Origin: Microbacterium mangrovi
GTDB taxonomy: Bacteria > Actinomycetota > Actinomycetes > Actinomycetales > Microbacteriaceae
Assembly (NCBI RefSeq): GCF_000802305.1
Contig: NZ_JTDK01000007.1
Span: 1 to 64,000, forward strand
Direction: 5' to 3'
Length of the DNA stretch: 64,000 bases
Position 1 is the stretch's first letter. Each line of letters starts with the position of its first letter. The notes below the pieces were generated by a model. It was not told the DNA's origin. It worked only from the letters and a program-made list of their open reading frames with translations, and did not search any database. Shown here piece after piece: positions 24,852-32,499 of the stretch. A program made the position numbers and the translations under genes.

Positions 24852-26005
24852 TGCCGGCATCCCTCGTCGCTCTGGGGGCGGACGATCCGGACGCCGTGAT
24901 CGCCGCCCTTCGCCGGATGCTCGACGGGACGGGACCGGCACTGGCGCTCGGCGGCGGGCCGGCGACCGGGGGAGACTCCGTGCCCGACGGCACGGGCGTC
25001 GTCGTCACGACCTCCGGGTCGACCGGCGTGCCGAAGTCGGTCGTGCTGAGCCGCGCGGCTCTGGATGCCAGTGCGACCGCCACCGCCGCACGCATCGGGG
25101 AAGGGGCCTGGATGCTGGCCCTCCCGTCGGGGTACATCGCCGGGCTCCAGGTGGCGCTCCGATCGCTCCGGGCGGGCTTCGACCCGGTGCCGCTCACCGG
25201 GCACTTCACCCCGGAGGCGTTCCGCGACGCGACCGCACGGCTCCCCGCCGGCGCCCCCCGGTACACATCGTTCGTCCCCGCGCAGCTGCGCACCCTGCTC
25301 GACGACCCCGACCCGGCGACGACCGCAGCCCTGGGCTCGTATGCGGCGGTCCTCGTCGGGGGGCAGGCGCTGCCGAAGCCGCTGCGCGAGCGAGCGGCGG
25401 ATGCCGGCATCCGCATCGTCCGCACCTACGGATCGACCGAGACGTGCGGCGGCTGCGTGTACGACGGTGTGCCGCTCGACGGAGTCGGCGTGCGGATCGA
25501 GGACGGCGAGGTGCAGCTGACCGGCCCGATGCTCGCCGACGGCTATCTCGGCGACGCCCGGCGCACCGCCGACGTGTTCCCGACCGGCGCAGACGGGACC
25601 CGCTGGTACCGCACCGGGGATGCCGGGTCGTTCGAGAACGGCGTGCTGGCGATCACCGGGCGCCTCGACAACGTGATCGTCTCGGGCGGTGTCAACGTGT
25701 CGCTGGACCGCGTCGAACGGGCTGTGCGGGAGGTGCCCGGATTCGCCGGCGCGGTGGTCGTCGGGGTGCCCGACGACCGGTGGGGCGAGGCATCCGTCGT
25801 GGTCGTCGCGCGCGCCGACGCCGACGGCGGGGCGGCCGACCTGCAGCGGGTGCGGGACGCCGTCGCCGCCGCGGCGGGTGCTCCCGCACGCCCGCGGGAG
25901 CTCGTGGTCGTCGACCGGCTGCCGCAGCTGACCAGCGGAAAACCCGATCGGCGCGCGATTCGTGAGACCGCTCTCATCAGAGCTACTCAGTTCCACGCCA
26001 GCTGA
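24851..26005 (+). CDS. menE: o-succinylbenzoate-CoA ligase
   Basis: The 384-residue protein is an adenylate-forming enzyme of the short actinobacterial MenE type. The P-loop TTSGSTGVPKS lies at residues 53-63, the RTYGSTET motif near the middle, YRTGDAG next, and the C-terminal catalytic lysine in TSGKPDRRAI. It activates 2-succinylbenzoate with ATP and CoA to make the substrate of MenB. Its start shares one base with the menB stop, so the two are coupled. Confidence 0.95.
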   Translation: MPASLVALGADDPDAVIAALRRMLDGTGPALALGGGPATGGDSVPDGTGVVVTTSGSTGVPKSVVLSRAALDASATATAARIGEGAWMLALPSGYIAGLQVALRSLRAGFDPVPLTGHFTPEAFRDATARLPAGAPRYTSFVPAQLRTLLDDPDPATTAALGSYAAVLVGGQALPKPLRERAADAGIRIVRTYGSTETCGGCVYDGVPLDGVGVRIEDGEVQLTGPMLADGYLGDARRTADVFPTGADGTRWYRTGDAGSFENGVLAITGRLDNVIVSGGVNVSLDRVERAVREVPGFAGAVVVGVPDDRWGEASVVVVARADADGGAADLQRVRDAVAAAAGAPARPRELVVVDRLPQLTSGKPDRRAIRETALIRATQFHAS

Positions 26006-26014
26006 AACTCAGTT

Positions 26015-26031
26015 CCGGACGGAATGTCCGG
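26015..26031 (+). terminator. weak hairpin after menE
   Basis: A short hairpin (CCGGAC, 5-base loop, GTCCGG) lies 9 bases after the menE stop. An imperfect direct repeat, ACTCAGTTCC, at 25985 and 26007 straddles the end of menE. The stem is short, so a terminator role is only possible. Confidence 0.35.
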
Positions 26032-26183
26032 TCCTGCGCGACGACGGGACGGATCACCCCTTTTCGAGGCATCGAAACGCGGGCGAAAATTGCCCTTAAC
26101 AAATGCCGATCATTATGGCTCGTCAGAGAAGACGAGCTGCAGGCCGTGCATCTGCTCTCGTTCCCGATCACTGGAGACTCGAC

Positions 26184-27341
26184 GTGACAGAACCCCTCGA
26201 TACCGCCCCGCCCGCCGTCACCCTGCGGCACGTGACGAAGGCCTTCGCCGAGACACGTGCGGTCGACGACATCGACCTGGACCTGGGGCAGGGGGAGTTC
26301 TTCGCTCTGCTGGGCCCGTCGGGCTGCGGCAAGACGACGACCCTGCGCATGGTGGGCGGCTTCGAGCTGCCGACCGAGGGCCGGATCCTGCTGGGCGGCC
26401 AGGACGTCACGATGCTGCCGCCCTACAAGCGCGACGTGAACACGGTGTTCCAGTCGTACGCGCTCTTCCCGCACATGACCGTCGCCGACAACGTCGCCTT
26501 CGGTCTCCGGCGCAAGGGCGTGGCCTCCGCGGACATCACCCGACGCAGCGAGCGGATGCTGGACCTGGTCGGCCTCGCGGGCTTCGCCAAGCGCCGTCCC
26601 CACCAGCTGTCCGGTGGGCAGCAGCAGCGCGTGGCGCTGGCGCGGGCCCTCGTCAACGAGCCCAAGGTGCTGCTCCTGGACGAGCCGATGGGTGCCCTCG
26701 ACGCGAAGATCCGCAAATCGATGCAGATCGAGCTGAAGAAGATCCAGCAGGAGGTCGGGATCACCTTCCTGTACGTGACGCACGACCAGAACGAGGCCAT
26801 GTCGATGGCCGACCGGCTCGCGGTGATGAACGGCGGGCGGATCGAGGACATCGGCGCCCCGCAGCGTGTGTACGACCGTCCGGTGACCCAGTTCGTCGCG
26901 GAGTTCCTCGGCTCCTGCAACATCCTTCCGGTGCAGTACGACGCCGCCGGCGTCCTGCACCTGCCCGACGGCTCCCCGGTGCTGGTGGCGACGGACGACG
27001 ACTACCACGCGATCACAGCGTCGGATGCCCGCGTCGGTCTGCGACCCGAGAAGCTCGTCGTCACCCGCGGCGACAACGTCGACGGCGGCGTGAACAGCAT
27101 CCGCGGGGTCGTACGCACCGCGACGTACCTCGGCGCGAGCACCGACTACGAGATCGAGACCTCCTGGGGCGGTGTGCTGAAGGCATTCGCCCAGAACCTC
27201 GCCGACGAGCACCGCGCTCAGCCGGGTGAACGCGTGACGGTGACGTGGAGCGCCGGGCACGGGTTCATCCTGCCGTCGGTCGCCGAATCGTCCGGTGAGG
27301 CGGCACCCGTGACCGAGACGGCTCGGACGGTCGCCGCATGA
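26184..27341 (+). CDS. potA: polyamine-type ABC transporter ATP-binding protein
   Basis: The GTG at 26184 follows a GGAG site; an ATG 81 bases upstream in the same frame would add an unsupported extension. The 385-residue protein has Walker A GPSGCGKTT (44-52), signature LSGGQQQR, Walker B LLLDEPMG and the H-loop YVTHDQ. A C-terminal TOBE-like regulatory domain (VGLRPEKLVV) follows. It is the PotA/FbpC-like group that energises import of spermidine, putrescine or similar cations. It starts a four-gene operon with ATGA overlaps throughout. Confidence 0.92.
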   Translation: MTEPLDTAPPAVTLRHVTKAFAETRAVDDIDLDLGQGEFFALLGPSGCGKTTTLRMVGGFELPTEGRILLGGQDVTMLPPYKRDVNTVFQSYALFPHMTVADNVAFGLRRKGVASADITRRSERMLDLVGLAGFAKRRPHQLSGGQQQRVALARALVNEPKVLLLDEPMGALDAKIRKSMQIELKKIQQEVGITFLYVTHDQNEAMSMADRLAVMNGGRIEDIGAPQRVYDRPVTQFVAEFLGSCNILPVQYDAAGVLHLPDGSPVLVATDDDYHAITASDARVGLRPEKLVVTRGDNVDGGVNSIRGVVRTATYLGASTDYEIETSWGGVLKAFAQNLADEHRAQPGERVTVTWSAGHGFILPSVAESSGEAAPVTETARTVAA

Positions 27342-28567
27342 CCGAGTTCGACCCGGCCCGGCTGCGCGGCGCCACCCAGGCCCGCCTGTCGCGGCGCGAT
27401 CTTCTGCGCGGCGCGTTCCTGGGGGCGGGCGGCGTGGCGATGGCCACCGGCCTCGCCGGCTGCTCCATCCCCGGCACGAAAGAAGCCGCGGCCGTGCAGG
27501 CGCAGACAGACTGGCCCGCGTTCTGGGCGCAGCAGAAACCGACGACGCACCTGAAATTCGCGAACTGGCCGCTGTACATCGACGAGGACAAGGGCAAGTA
27601 CCCGTCGCTCGAGATGTTCACCAAGTCGAGCGGCATCAAGGTCGACTATCAACCCGTCATCCAGGGCAACTCCCCGTTCTACGCGACGGTCGCGCCGCAG
27701 CTGCGCGCCCACCAGGACATCGGGTACGACATCGTCGTGATGACCAACGGCTGGGAGCTCACCCAGATGATCGGCAACGGCTTCGTGATGGAGCTGGATC
27801 ACTCGAAGCTGCCGAACTTCGCGAAGTACGCCGCCGACAACGTGAAGAACCCGCCGTACGACCCGGGCAACAAGCACTCGGTCACCTGGCAGTCGGGTTT
27901 CACCGGCCTCGCCTACAACAAGAAGCTCGCCCCCAAGAAGGTCACGAGCTTCCAGGACCTGCTCGATCCCGCGTTCAAGGGCCACGTCGGCATGATGAAC
28001 GACAACACCGAACTGGGGTCGGCCGGTCTGCTGGCGATCGGCGTCGAACCGACCACGTCGACGCCCGACGACTGGCGCAAAGCCGCCGAGTGGCTCAAGA
28101 AGGTGCGCCCGAATGTCACCGGCTACTACGACCAGAGCTACATCGACAAGGTGCAGAACGGCGACACCTGGGTGACCCAGGCCTGGTCGGGAGACGTCTT
28201 CCAGGCACAGGCGAACGGCTCGAAGGACCTCGAGTTCGTCATCCCCGCCGAGGGCCAGATGCTCTGGCACGACAACATGATGATCCCGATGCAGGCGCAG
28301 AACCCGCTGTCGGCGCTCAGCTGGATGAACTACTACTACACGCCTGAGATCGCGGGCATGGTCGAGGACTGGGTCAACTACGTGTGCCCGGTCCCCGCCG
28401 CGCAGGAGTACATCCTGAACGAGCTCGAAGATCCCGCCGTGGCGGGCAGCCCGCTGGTGTTCCCCGATGCCGCCGTCGACAAGCAGACCCACAACTTCCG
28501 CGTGTTCAAGAGCTACGACGAATACGAGGAATGGAACTCGATCTTCAACCCGGTGATCCAAGGATGA
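27338..28567 (+). CDS. potD: Tat-exported polyamine-type substrate-binding lipoprotein
   Basis: The 409-residue protein has a twin-arginine signal (SRRDLLRGAF, R19-R20) that ends in a lipobox LAGC (C42), so it is probably folded before export and then lipid-anchored. The mature part matches PotD-type binding proteins: LKFANWPLYID at the start, GYDIVVMTNGWEL, and GDVFQAQAN further on. It would catch spermidine/putrescine-like solutes for the PotABC importer. The exact ligand is unknown. Confidence 0.9.
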   Translation: MTEFDPARLRGATQARLSRRDLLRGAFLGAGGVAMATGLAGCSIPGTKEAAAVQAQTDWPAFWAQQKPTTHLKFANWPLYIDEDKGKYPSLEMFTKSSGIKVDYQPVIQGNSPFYATVAPQLRAHQDIGYDIVVMTNGWELTQMIGNGFVMELDHSKLPNFAKYAADNVKNPPYDPGNKHSVTWQSGFTGLAYNKKLAPKKVTSFQDLLDPAFKGHVGMMNDNTELGSAGLLAIGVEPTTSTPDDWRKAAEWLKKVRPNVTGYYDQSYIDKVQNGDTWVTQAWSGDVFQAQANGSKDLEFVIPAEGQMLWHDNMMIPMQAQNPLSALSWMNYYYTPEIAGMVEDWVNYVCPVPAAQEYILNELEDPAVAGSPLVFPDAAVDKQTHNFRVFKSYDEYEEWNSIFNPVIQG

Positions 28568-29502
28568 CAACACTCGCCCCCACCGCCCCGGCAGCGACCG
28601 GCGCGCCCGCCCCCCGACCGGGTCTGAAGAACCGCATCCGGCGCAACCCGGCCCCGTACCTGCTCATCCTCGCCGGCGCCGCGTGGCTGCTCGTGCTGTT
28701 CGTGATCCCGCTGATCTCGGGACTCGCCGTGTCCCTCATGACCGGCAACCCGCAGGACGGCTACACGTTCACCTGGAACTGGGAGATCTACGGCCAGCTG
28801 TTCGGACCGAACGCCACGACCAACTACTGGCTGTTCCTCGGCCGGGCGATCTTCTACGGCGCGGCCGCGACGATCGTGACGATCCTGGTCGGCTACCCGA
28901 TGGCGTACTTCATCGCCTTCCGGGTTCGACCGCAGTTCAAGAACGCGCTGCTGCTCCTGGTGATGCTGAGCTTCCTGGTGTCGTTCGTCATCCGCACCGA
29001 CATGTGGGCGTTCCTGCTCTCCGACCAGGGCCCGGTGCTGACGGTGCTGCGGAGCCTTCATCTGGTGAGCAAGAGCTTCCACATCCTCGGGACGGATGCC
29101 GCGGTGATCGGCGGCATGGCGTACAACGACCTCGCGTTCATGGTGCTGCCGATCTACGTCGCCCTGGAGCGGATCGACCCGCGTCTCATCGAGGCGTCGG
29201 CCGACCTCTACGGCAAGAAGTCGGCGACGTTCTTCCACACGGTGCTGCCCTTGACCCGGTCGGGCATCTTCGCCGGCATCCTGCTCGTGTTCATCGACTC
29301 GGCGGGCGACCCGGTGACGCCCGGCCTGCTCGGCGGCACCAACACCTACACGATCGGTCAGGCGATCCAGGATGCCTACCTGACCAACCAGCAGTACAAC
29401 GTCGCGGCGGCGCTGTCGACCGTGCTGATGGTCGTGCTGGGTGTGATCCTGTTCGCCTACGCCCGGATCGCGGGCACCGAGAACATCGAGGACCTCGTAT
29501 GA
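28564..29502 (+). CDS. potB: polyamine-type ABC transporter permease (PotB)
   Basis: The ATG overlaps the potD stop and gives 312 residues; the frame extends upstream only as an overlap with potD. About six membrane segments are visible. The coupling motif near the C-terminal third is EASADLYGKKSATFFHTVLPL, the EAA loop that contacts PotA. It is the first of the two permease subunits of the importer. Confidence 0.9.
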   Translation: MTTLAPTAPAATGAPAPRPGLKNRIRRNPAPYLLILAGAAWLLVLFVIPLISGLAVSLMTGNPQDGYTFTWNWEIYGQLFGPNATTNYWLFLGRAIFYGAAATIVTILVGYPMAYFIAFRVRPQFKNALLLLVMLSFLVSFVIRTDMWAFLLSDQGPVLTVLRSLHLVSKSFHILGTDAAVIGGMAYNDLAFMVLPIYVALERIDPRLIEASADLYGKKSATFFHTVLPLTRSGIFAGILLVFIDSAGDPVTPGLLGGTNTYTIGQAIQDAYLTNQQYNVAAALSTVLMVVLGVILFAYARIAGTENIEDLV

Positions 29503-30347
29503 GCGCCACCAGCACGGAGGTCCGCGCGAAGCGGGCGAGTGTTCCCGTGAACAAGCAGCCCTCGCGCCGTAAGGGCCCGTTCCTGCCGATCTTCTTCTGG
29601 GTGGTGCTGCTGATCACCCTGCTGCCGATCATCACGATGATCGTCTACAGCTTCAACAACACCCCGACGAGCCGGATCACGTTCCACTGGCACGGGTTCA
29701 CGACCTACTGGTACGAGAACCTCACCCAGGTGCAGGGTCTACCCGAGGCCTTCGTGCTGTCGCTGGTGATCGCGCTGCTGTCGGCGGTGATCTCGCTGCT
29801 GCTCGGCGTGCCCATGGCGATGGCCCTGGAACGGTACAAGTTCTTCGGCAAGTCGGCGACCTCCGGCACGATCTTCGCCGACATCGCGGCGCCGTCGATC
29901 GTGGTCGGCGCGGCGTCCCTGTCTTTCTTCCTGTCGATGAACATCTCGCTCGGGTTCTGGACGGTGCTGCTCGTGCACGTGACGTTCTGCCTCGCGTACG
30001 TGGTGGTCGTCGTCCGTGCCCGCCTGTCGGGCTCGGGAACGCAGCTGGAGCAGGCCGCCGGCGACCTCGGAGCGACACCCTGGGTGGCGTTCCGCAAGAT
30101 CACGCTTCCGCTGCTGGTGCCGGCGATGGTCGCCGCGGCCGCGCTGGCCCTGGCCATGTCGATCGACGACTACGTCATCACGAGCTTCGTCGCCGGCCCC
30201 GCGGTGACGTTCCCGCTGTTCGTGTGGGGTGCGGCGAAGGTCGGCCTGCCTCCGCAGGTGCTCTGCTTCGGCACGATCATCTTCGTCGCCGGGCTCCTCG
30301 TCATGGCCGTCAACACCTGGGCCACCCGCAAGGGTCAGCAGAGGTAA
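29499..30347 (+). CDS. potC: polyamine-type ABC transporter permease (PotC)
   Basis: The ATG overlaps potB (ATGA) and gives 282 residues. A basic N-terminus of about 30 residues precedes six membrane segments. The EAA loop reads EQAAGDLGATPWVAFRKITLPL. This is the second permease subunit, and a hairpin terminator follows 31 bases after its stop. Confidence 0.9.
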   Translation: MSATSTEVRAKRASVPVNKQPSRRKGPFLPIFFWVVLLITLLPIITMIVYSFNNTPTSRITFHWHGFTTYWYENLTQVQGLPEAFVLSLVIALLSAVISLLLGVPMAMALERYKFFGKSATSGTIFADIAAPSIVVGAASLSFFLSMNISLGFWTVLLVHVTFCLAYVVVVVRARLSGSGTQLEQAAGDLGATPWVAFRKITLPLLVPAMVAAAALALAMSIDDYVITSFVAGPAVTFPLFVWGAAKVGLPPQVLCFGTIIFVAGLLVMAVNTWATRKGQQR

Positions 30348-30378
30348 CAATCCCTGAATCGCAGTTCCAGCAAACGCA

Positions 30379-30404
30379 GACGCCCCGCCATCGTGCGGGG
30401 CGTC
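30379..30404 (+). terminator. hairpin terminator of the pot operon
   Basis: Perfect 10-base arms (GACGCCCCGC at 30379-30388 and its complement at 30395-30404) enclose a 6-base loop between potC and menA. Confidence 0.7.
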
Positions 30405-30458
30405 TCGCGTTCCCGGATGCCGGTGCGGCATGCACCGGGAGGGCGGGGCGGCGCCGCC

Positions 30459-30464
30459 TAGAAT
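30459..30464 (+). promoter_or_regulatory. -10 box (TAGAAT) of menA
   Basis: TAGAAT ends 8 bases before the GTG at 30473. No Shine-Dalgarno is present, so the menA mRNA is probably leaderless. Confidence 0.5.
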
Positions 30465-30472
30465 TGGCGTTC

Positions 30473-31423
30473 GTGGCAGCATCCTCGCGAAAGTCCCGCA
30501 CGCACGCGCATCCCGGCAGCAAGAAGGCCCGGCGCCGTCCGGCTGCGACCCCGGCGACGGCGGGCGATTGGATCTCGGCGGCCCGGCTGCGCACTCTGCC
30601 GCTCGCGGTGACCCCGGTGCTCATCGGCACCGGAGCCGCGCACGTGATCGATCCGGCGACGCACTGGCTGCGCGCCCTCGCCTGCCTCGCCGTCGCGGTG
30701 TTCCTGCAGATCGGCGTCAACTTTGCGAACGACTACAGCGACGGCATCCGCGGCACCGACGACGTTCGGGTGGGCCCCGCGCGCCTCACCGGCGGCGGCA
30801 AGGCGAAGCCGCGCACCGTGCTGGTCGTCGCGCTGTCGTTCTTCGCGCTGGCCGGCCTCGCGGGCCTCGCGCTCGTGATCGTCACCGCGCAGTGGTGGAT
30901 GCTGGTCGTCGGCGCCGCCTGCATCGTGGCCGCCTGGTTCTACACCGGCGGCAAGAAGCCCTACGGGTACTACGGGCTCGGCGAAGTGTTCGTGTTCGTG
31001 TTCTTCGGCCTGGTCGCCACGGTCGGCACGACGTGGATGCAGGTGCTCGCCGCACCGCAGGAGTCCTGGTTCGGCGGTGTCGCCGCGGGCCTGCTCGCCT
31101 GCGCGGTGCTGACGGCGAACAACCTGCGCGACATCGACCAGGACCGCACCGCCGGCAAGCGCACCCTGTCGGTGCTGATCGGCAAGCGCGGTTCGCAGAT
31201 CGCGTTCACCGTGTTCGTCCTCGTCGCCTACGTCATCGCGGCGTGGCTGGCCTTCTTCTACCCGATCGCGTGGCTCACGATGGTGACGCTGCTCGGCGCC
31301 ATCCCGGCGATCGTGATCGTCTGGCTCTACCGCGCACCGCGCGAGCTGATCGTCGCGCTGAGCGTGACATCCTTCACGTCCCTGGCCTACGGCGCGCTGC
31401 TGGCCTGGGCCTTCGTCGGCTGA
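30473..31423 (+). CDS. menA: 1,4-dihydroxy-2-naphthoate polyprenyltransferase
   Basis: The GTG at 30473 gives 316 residues, and the upstream open frame has no homology. A basic N-terminal tail precedes the UbiA-family membrane core. The first Asp motif is NFANDYSDGIRGTDD and the second is NNLRDIDQDRTAGKRT; both bind the magnesium-diphosphate of the prenyl donor. Eight or nine helices are visible. MenA joins the polyprenyl chain (made by the synthase at 63129) to DHNA, giving demethylmenaquinone. Confidence 0.95.
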   Translation: MAASSRKSRTHAHPGSKKARRRPAATPATAGDWISAARLRTLPLAVTPVLIGTGAAHVIDPATHWLRALACLAVAVFLQIGVNFANDYSDGIRGTDDVRVGPARLTGGGKAKPRTVLVVALSFFALAGLAGLALVIVTAQWWMLVVGAACIVAAWFYTGGKKPYGYYGLGEVFVFVFFGLVATVGTTWMQVLAAPQESWFGGVAAGLLACAVLTANNLRDIDQDRTAGKRTLSVLIGKRGSQIAFTVFVLVAYVIAAWLAFFYPIAWLTMVTLLGAIPAIVIVWLYRAPRELIVALSVTSFTSLAYGALLAWAFVG

Positions 31424-31437
31424 GGTCGCTCGGCCCC

Positions 31438-31704
31438 GGCATCATCTCTGCGTCGCGCGGGGAGGAGATGACGCGGAGGGAGGACGCCACGGCGGAAATG
31501 CTCCGCTGGTCGCTTCACCTCCGCTCGCAGCGGTGCATTCCCGTCGTGAGGGACTGTCCCTCTTCCGTCTCGCCCGCTCCGTCATCCTGTAGGCCGCGAC
31601 ATCCTCGATGTTGGCATCGCGTGGGGAGGAGATGACGTGAGGGGAGGATGCCGTCGGAGAAGTTCGTCCTCCGGTGGTCAAATCTCCTCCGCTCGTTGCG
31701 GCAC
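31438..31704. repeat. two imperfect copies of a ~100-base intergenic unit
   Basis: This occupies the 320-base gap between menA and the DUF4229 gene, which contains no credible gene. Copy 1 (31438-31535) and copy 2 (31598-31704) share exact blocks such as GGGGAGGAGATGACG (31459 and 31623). Both end in a TCCGCTCG-TGCGG-like palindrome. It looks like an old duplication of a non-coding element. Confidence 0.55.
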
Positions 31705-31743
31705 TCCTCCGCGCCTCTCGCGACGCGCCCGGTCTCGCGGGGG

Positions 31744-32058
31744 TCAGTCCTCGGTCTCGCCGCGGGCGGCGGCGTTCGCGGCATCCTCGATGTCGGCGTC
31801 GTCCTGCGCGGCGGTGTGCTTCGGAGCGGCCTGGGCGCGGTTCTCTTTGCGGGTCGCGAAGCCCTCCGAGACGGCGTCGCGGGGCTTCGAGAGGAAGAGG
31901 ATCGACAGGCTCAGGCCGATGAGCGCCGCGAACACGGCCGCGAGCGCGATGAGCCACCAGGTCTGGCGGAAGAACGGCAGCAGCATCAGGATGCCGAACG
32001 GCACCAGGAAAGCCAGCAGCCGAAGCACCGTATAGACCACAACCGAGCGTGCACGCAT
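31744..32058 (-). CDS. DUF4229 domain small membrane protein
   Basis: The 104-residue protein has two N-terminal membrane helices (residues 8-27 and 33-55) followed by a charged cytoplasmic tail (ENRAQAAPKHTAAQDDADIE). This matches the actinobacterial DUF4229 pattern, a family often found beside menaquinone genes. Its function is unknown. It is divergent from the PLDc_N gene and convergent with menA. Confidence 0.75.
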   Translation of the reverse strand: MRARSVVVYTVLRLLAFLVPFGILMLLPFFRQTWWLIALAAVFAALIGLSLSILFLSKPRDAVSEGFATRKENRAQAAPKHTAAQDDADIEDAANAAARGETED

Positions 32059-32124
32059 CCCTCAAGTCTACGAGGAGCCCGCTGTCAGACCGCCGCGAAC
32101 GGCGACGGATCGGCCGCGCGGAAC

Positions 32125-32130
32125 TAGGAT
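32125..32130 (+). promoter_or_regulatory. -10 box (TAGGAT) of the PLDc_N-menD pair
   Basis: TAGGAT ends 6 bases before the GTG at 32137, in the leaderless arrangement. Confidence 0.45.
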
Positions 32131-32136
32131 GGAGGC

Positions 32137-32499
32137 GTGGCGAGGCTGCTGATCATCTTGGCTCTGCTGGCCACCGGATTCTGGGTGTACAGCGTGGTCG
32201 ACTGCGCCGTCCAACCGCGGATCCGCCACCGTGCCGTGCCGAAGGCCGTGTGGATGCTCATCGTCATCGTGTTCCCGGTGATCGGCGGCATCCTCTGGTT
32301 CCTGCTCGGTCGCATCCCCGCCCGCGCCGCCGTGCGCGCCCCCGACGACGACCCCGCCTTCCTCCGCTCGCTGCACACCCGGTCCGCCCAGGACGACCGC
32401 ATCCGGCAGCTCGAAGAGGAGCTCGCCCGTCTCGACAACGACGCCGACGGCGACGATGACACGCCCCCAGATGGTCGGACCGGGCGTGGCAGCCACTGA
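32137..32499 (+). CDS. PLDc_N-domain small membrane protein
   Basis: The 120-residue protein has two hydrophobic helices (residues 1-20 and 38-58) joined by a loop with the motif VDCAVQPRIRHRAVPKAVW, then an acidic, soluble tail. This is the phospholipase D N-terminal-like module that occurs alone as a small membrane protein in actinobacteria. No catalytic domain is present. It overlaps the start of menD by about 44 bases and is conserved in that position in relatives as far as I recall. Confidence 0.75.
   Translation: MARLLIILALLATGFWVYSVVDCAVQPRIRHRAVPKAVWMLIVIVFPVIGGILWFLLGRIPARAAVRAPDDDPAFLRSLHTRSAQDDRIRQLEEELARLDNDADGDDDTPPDGRTGRGSH

Noticed and set aside
23307..24941. Apparent 1506-residue protein extending the ECF gene upstream through the lipoprotein and menB
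   Set aside because: The extension has no homology, and the ATG at 23306 overlaps the lipoprotein stop in the usual ATGA way.
26103..26183. N-terminal extension of PotA from an upstream ATG
   Set aside because: The added 27 residues are basic and unlike PotA, and only the GTG at 26184 has a ribosome site.
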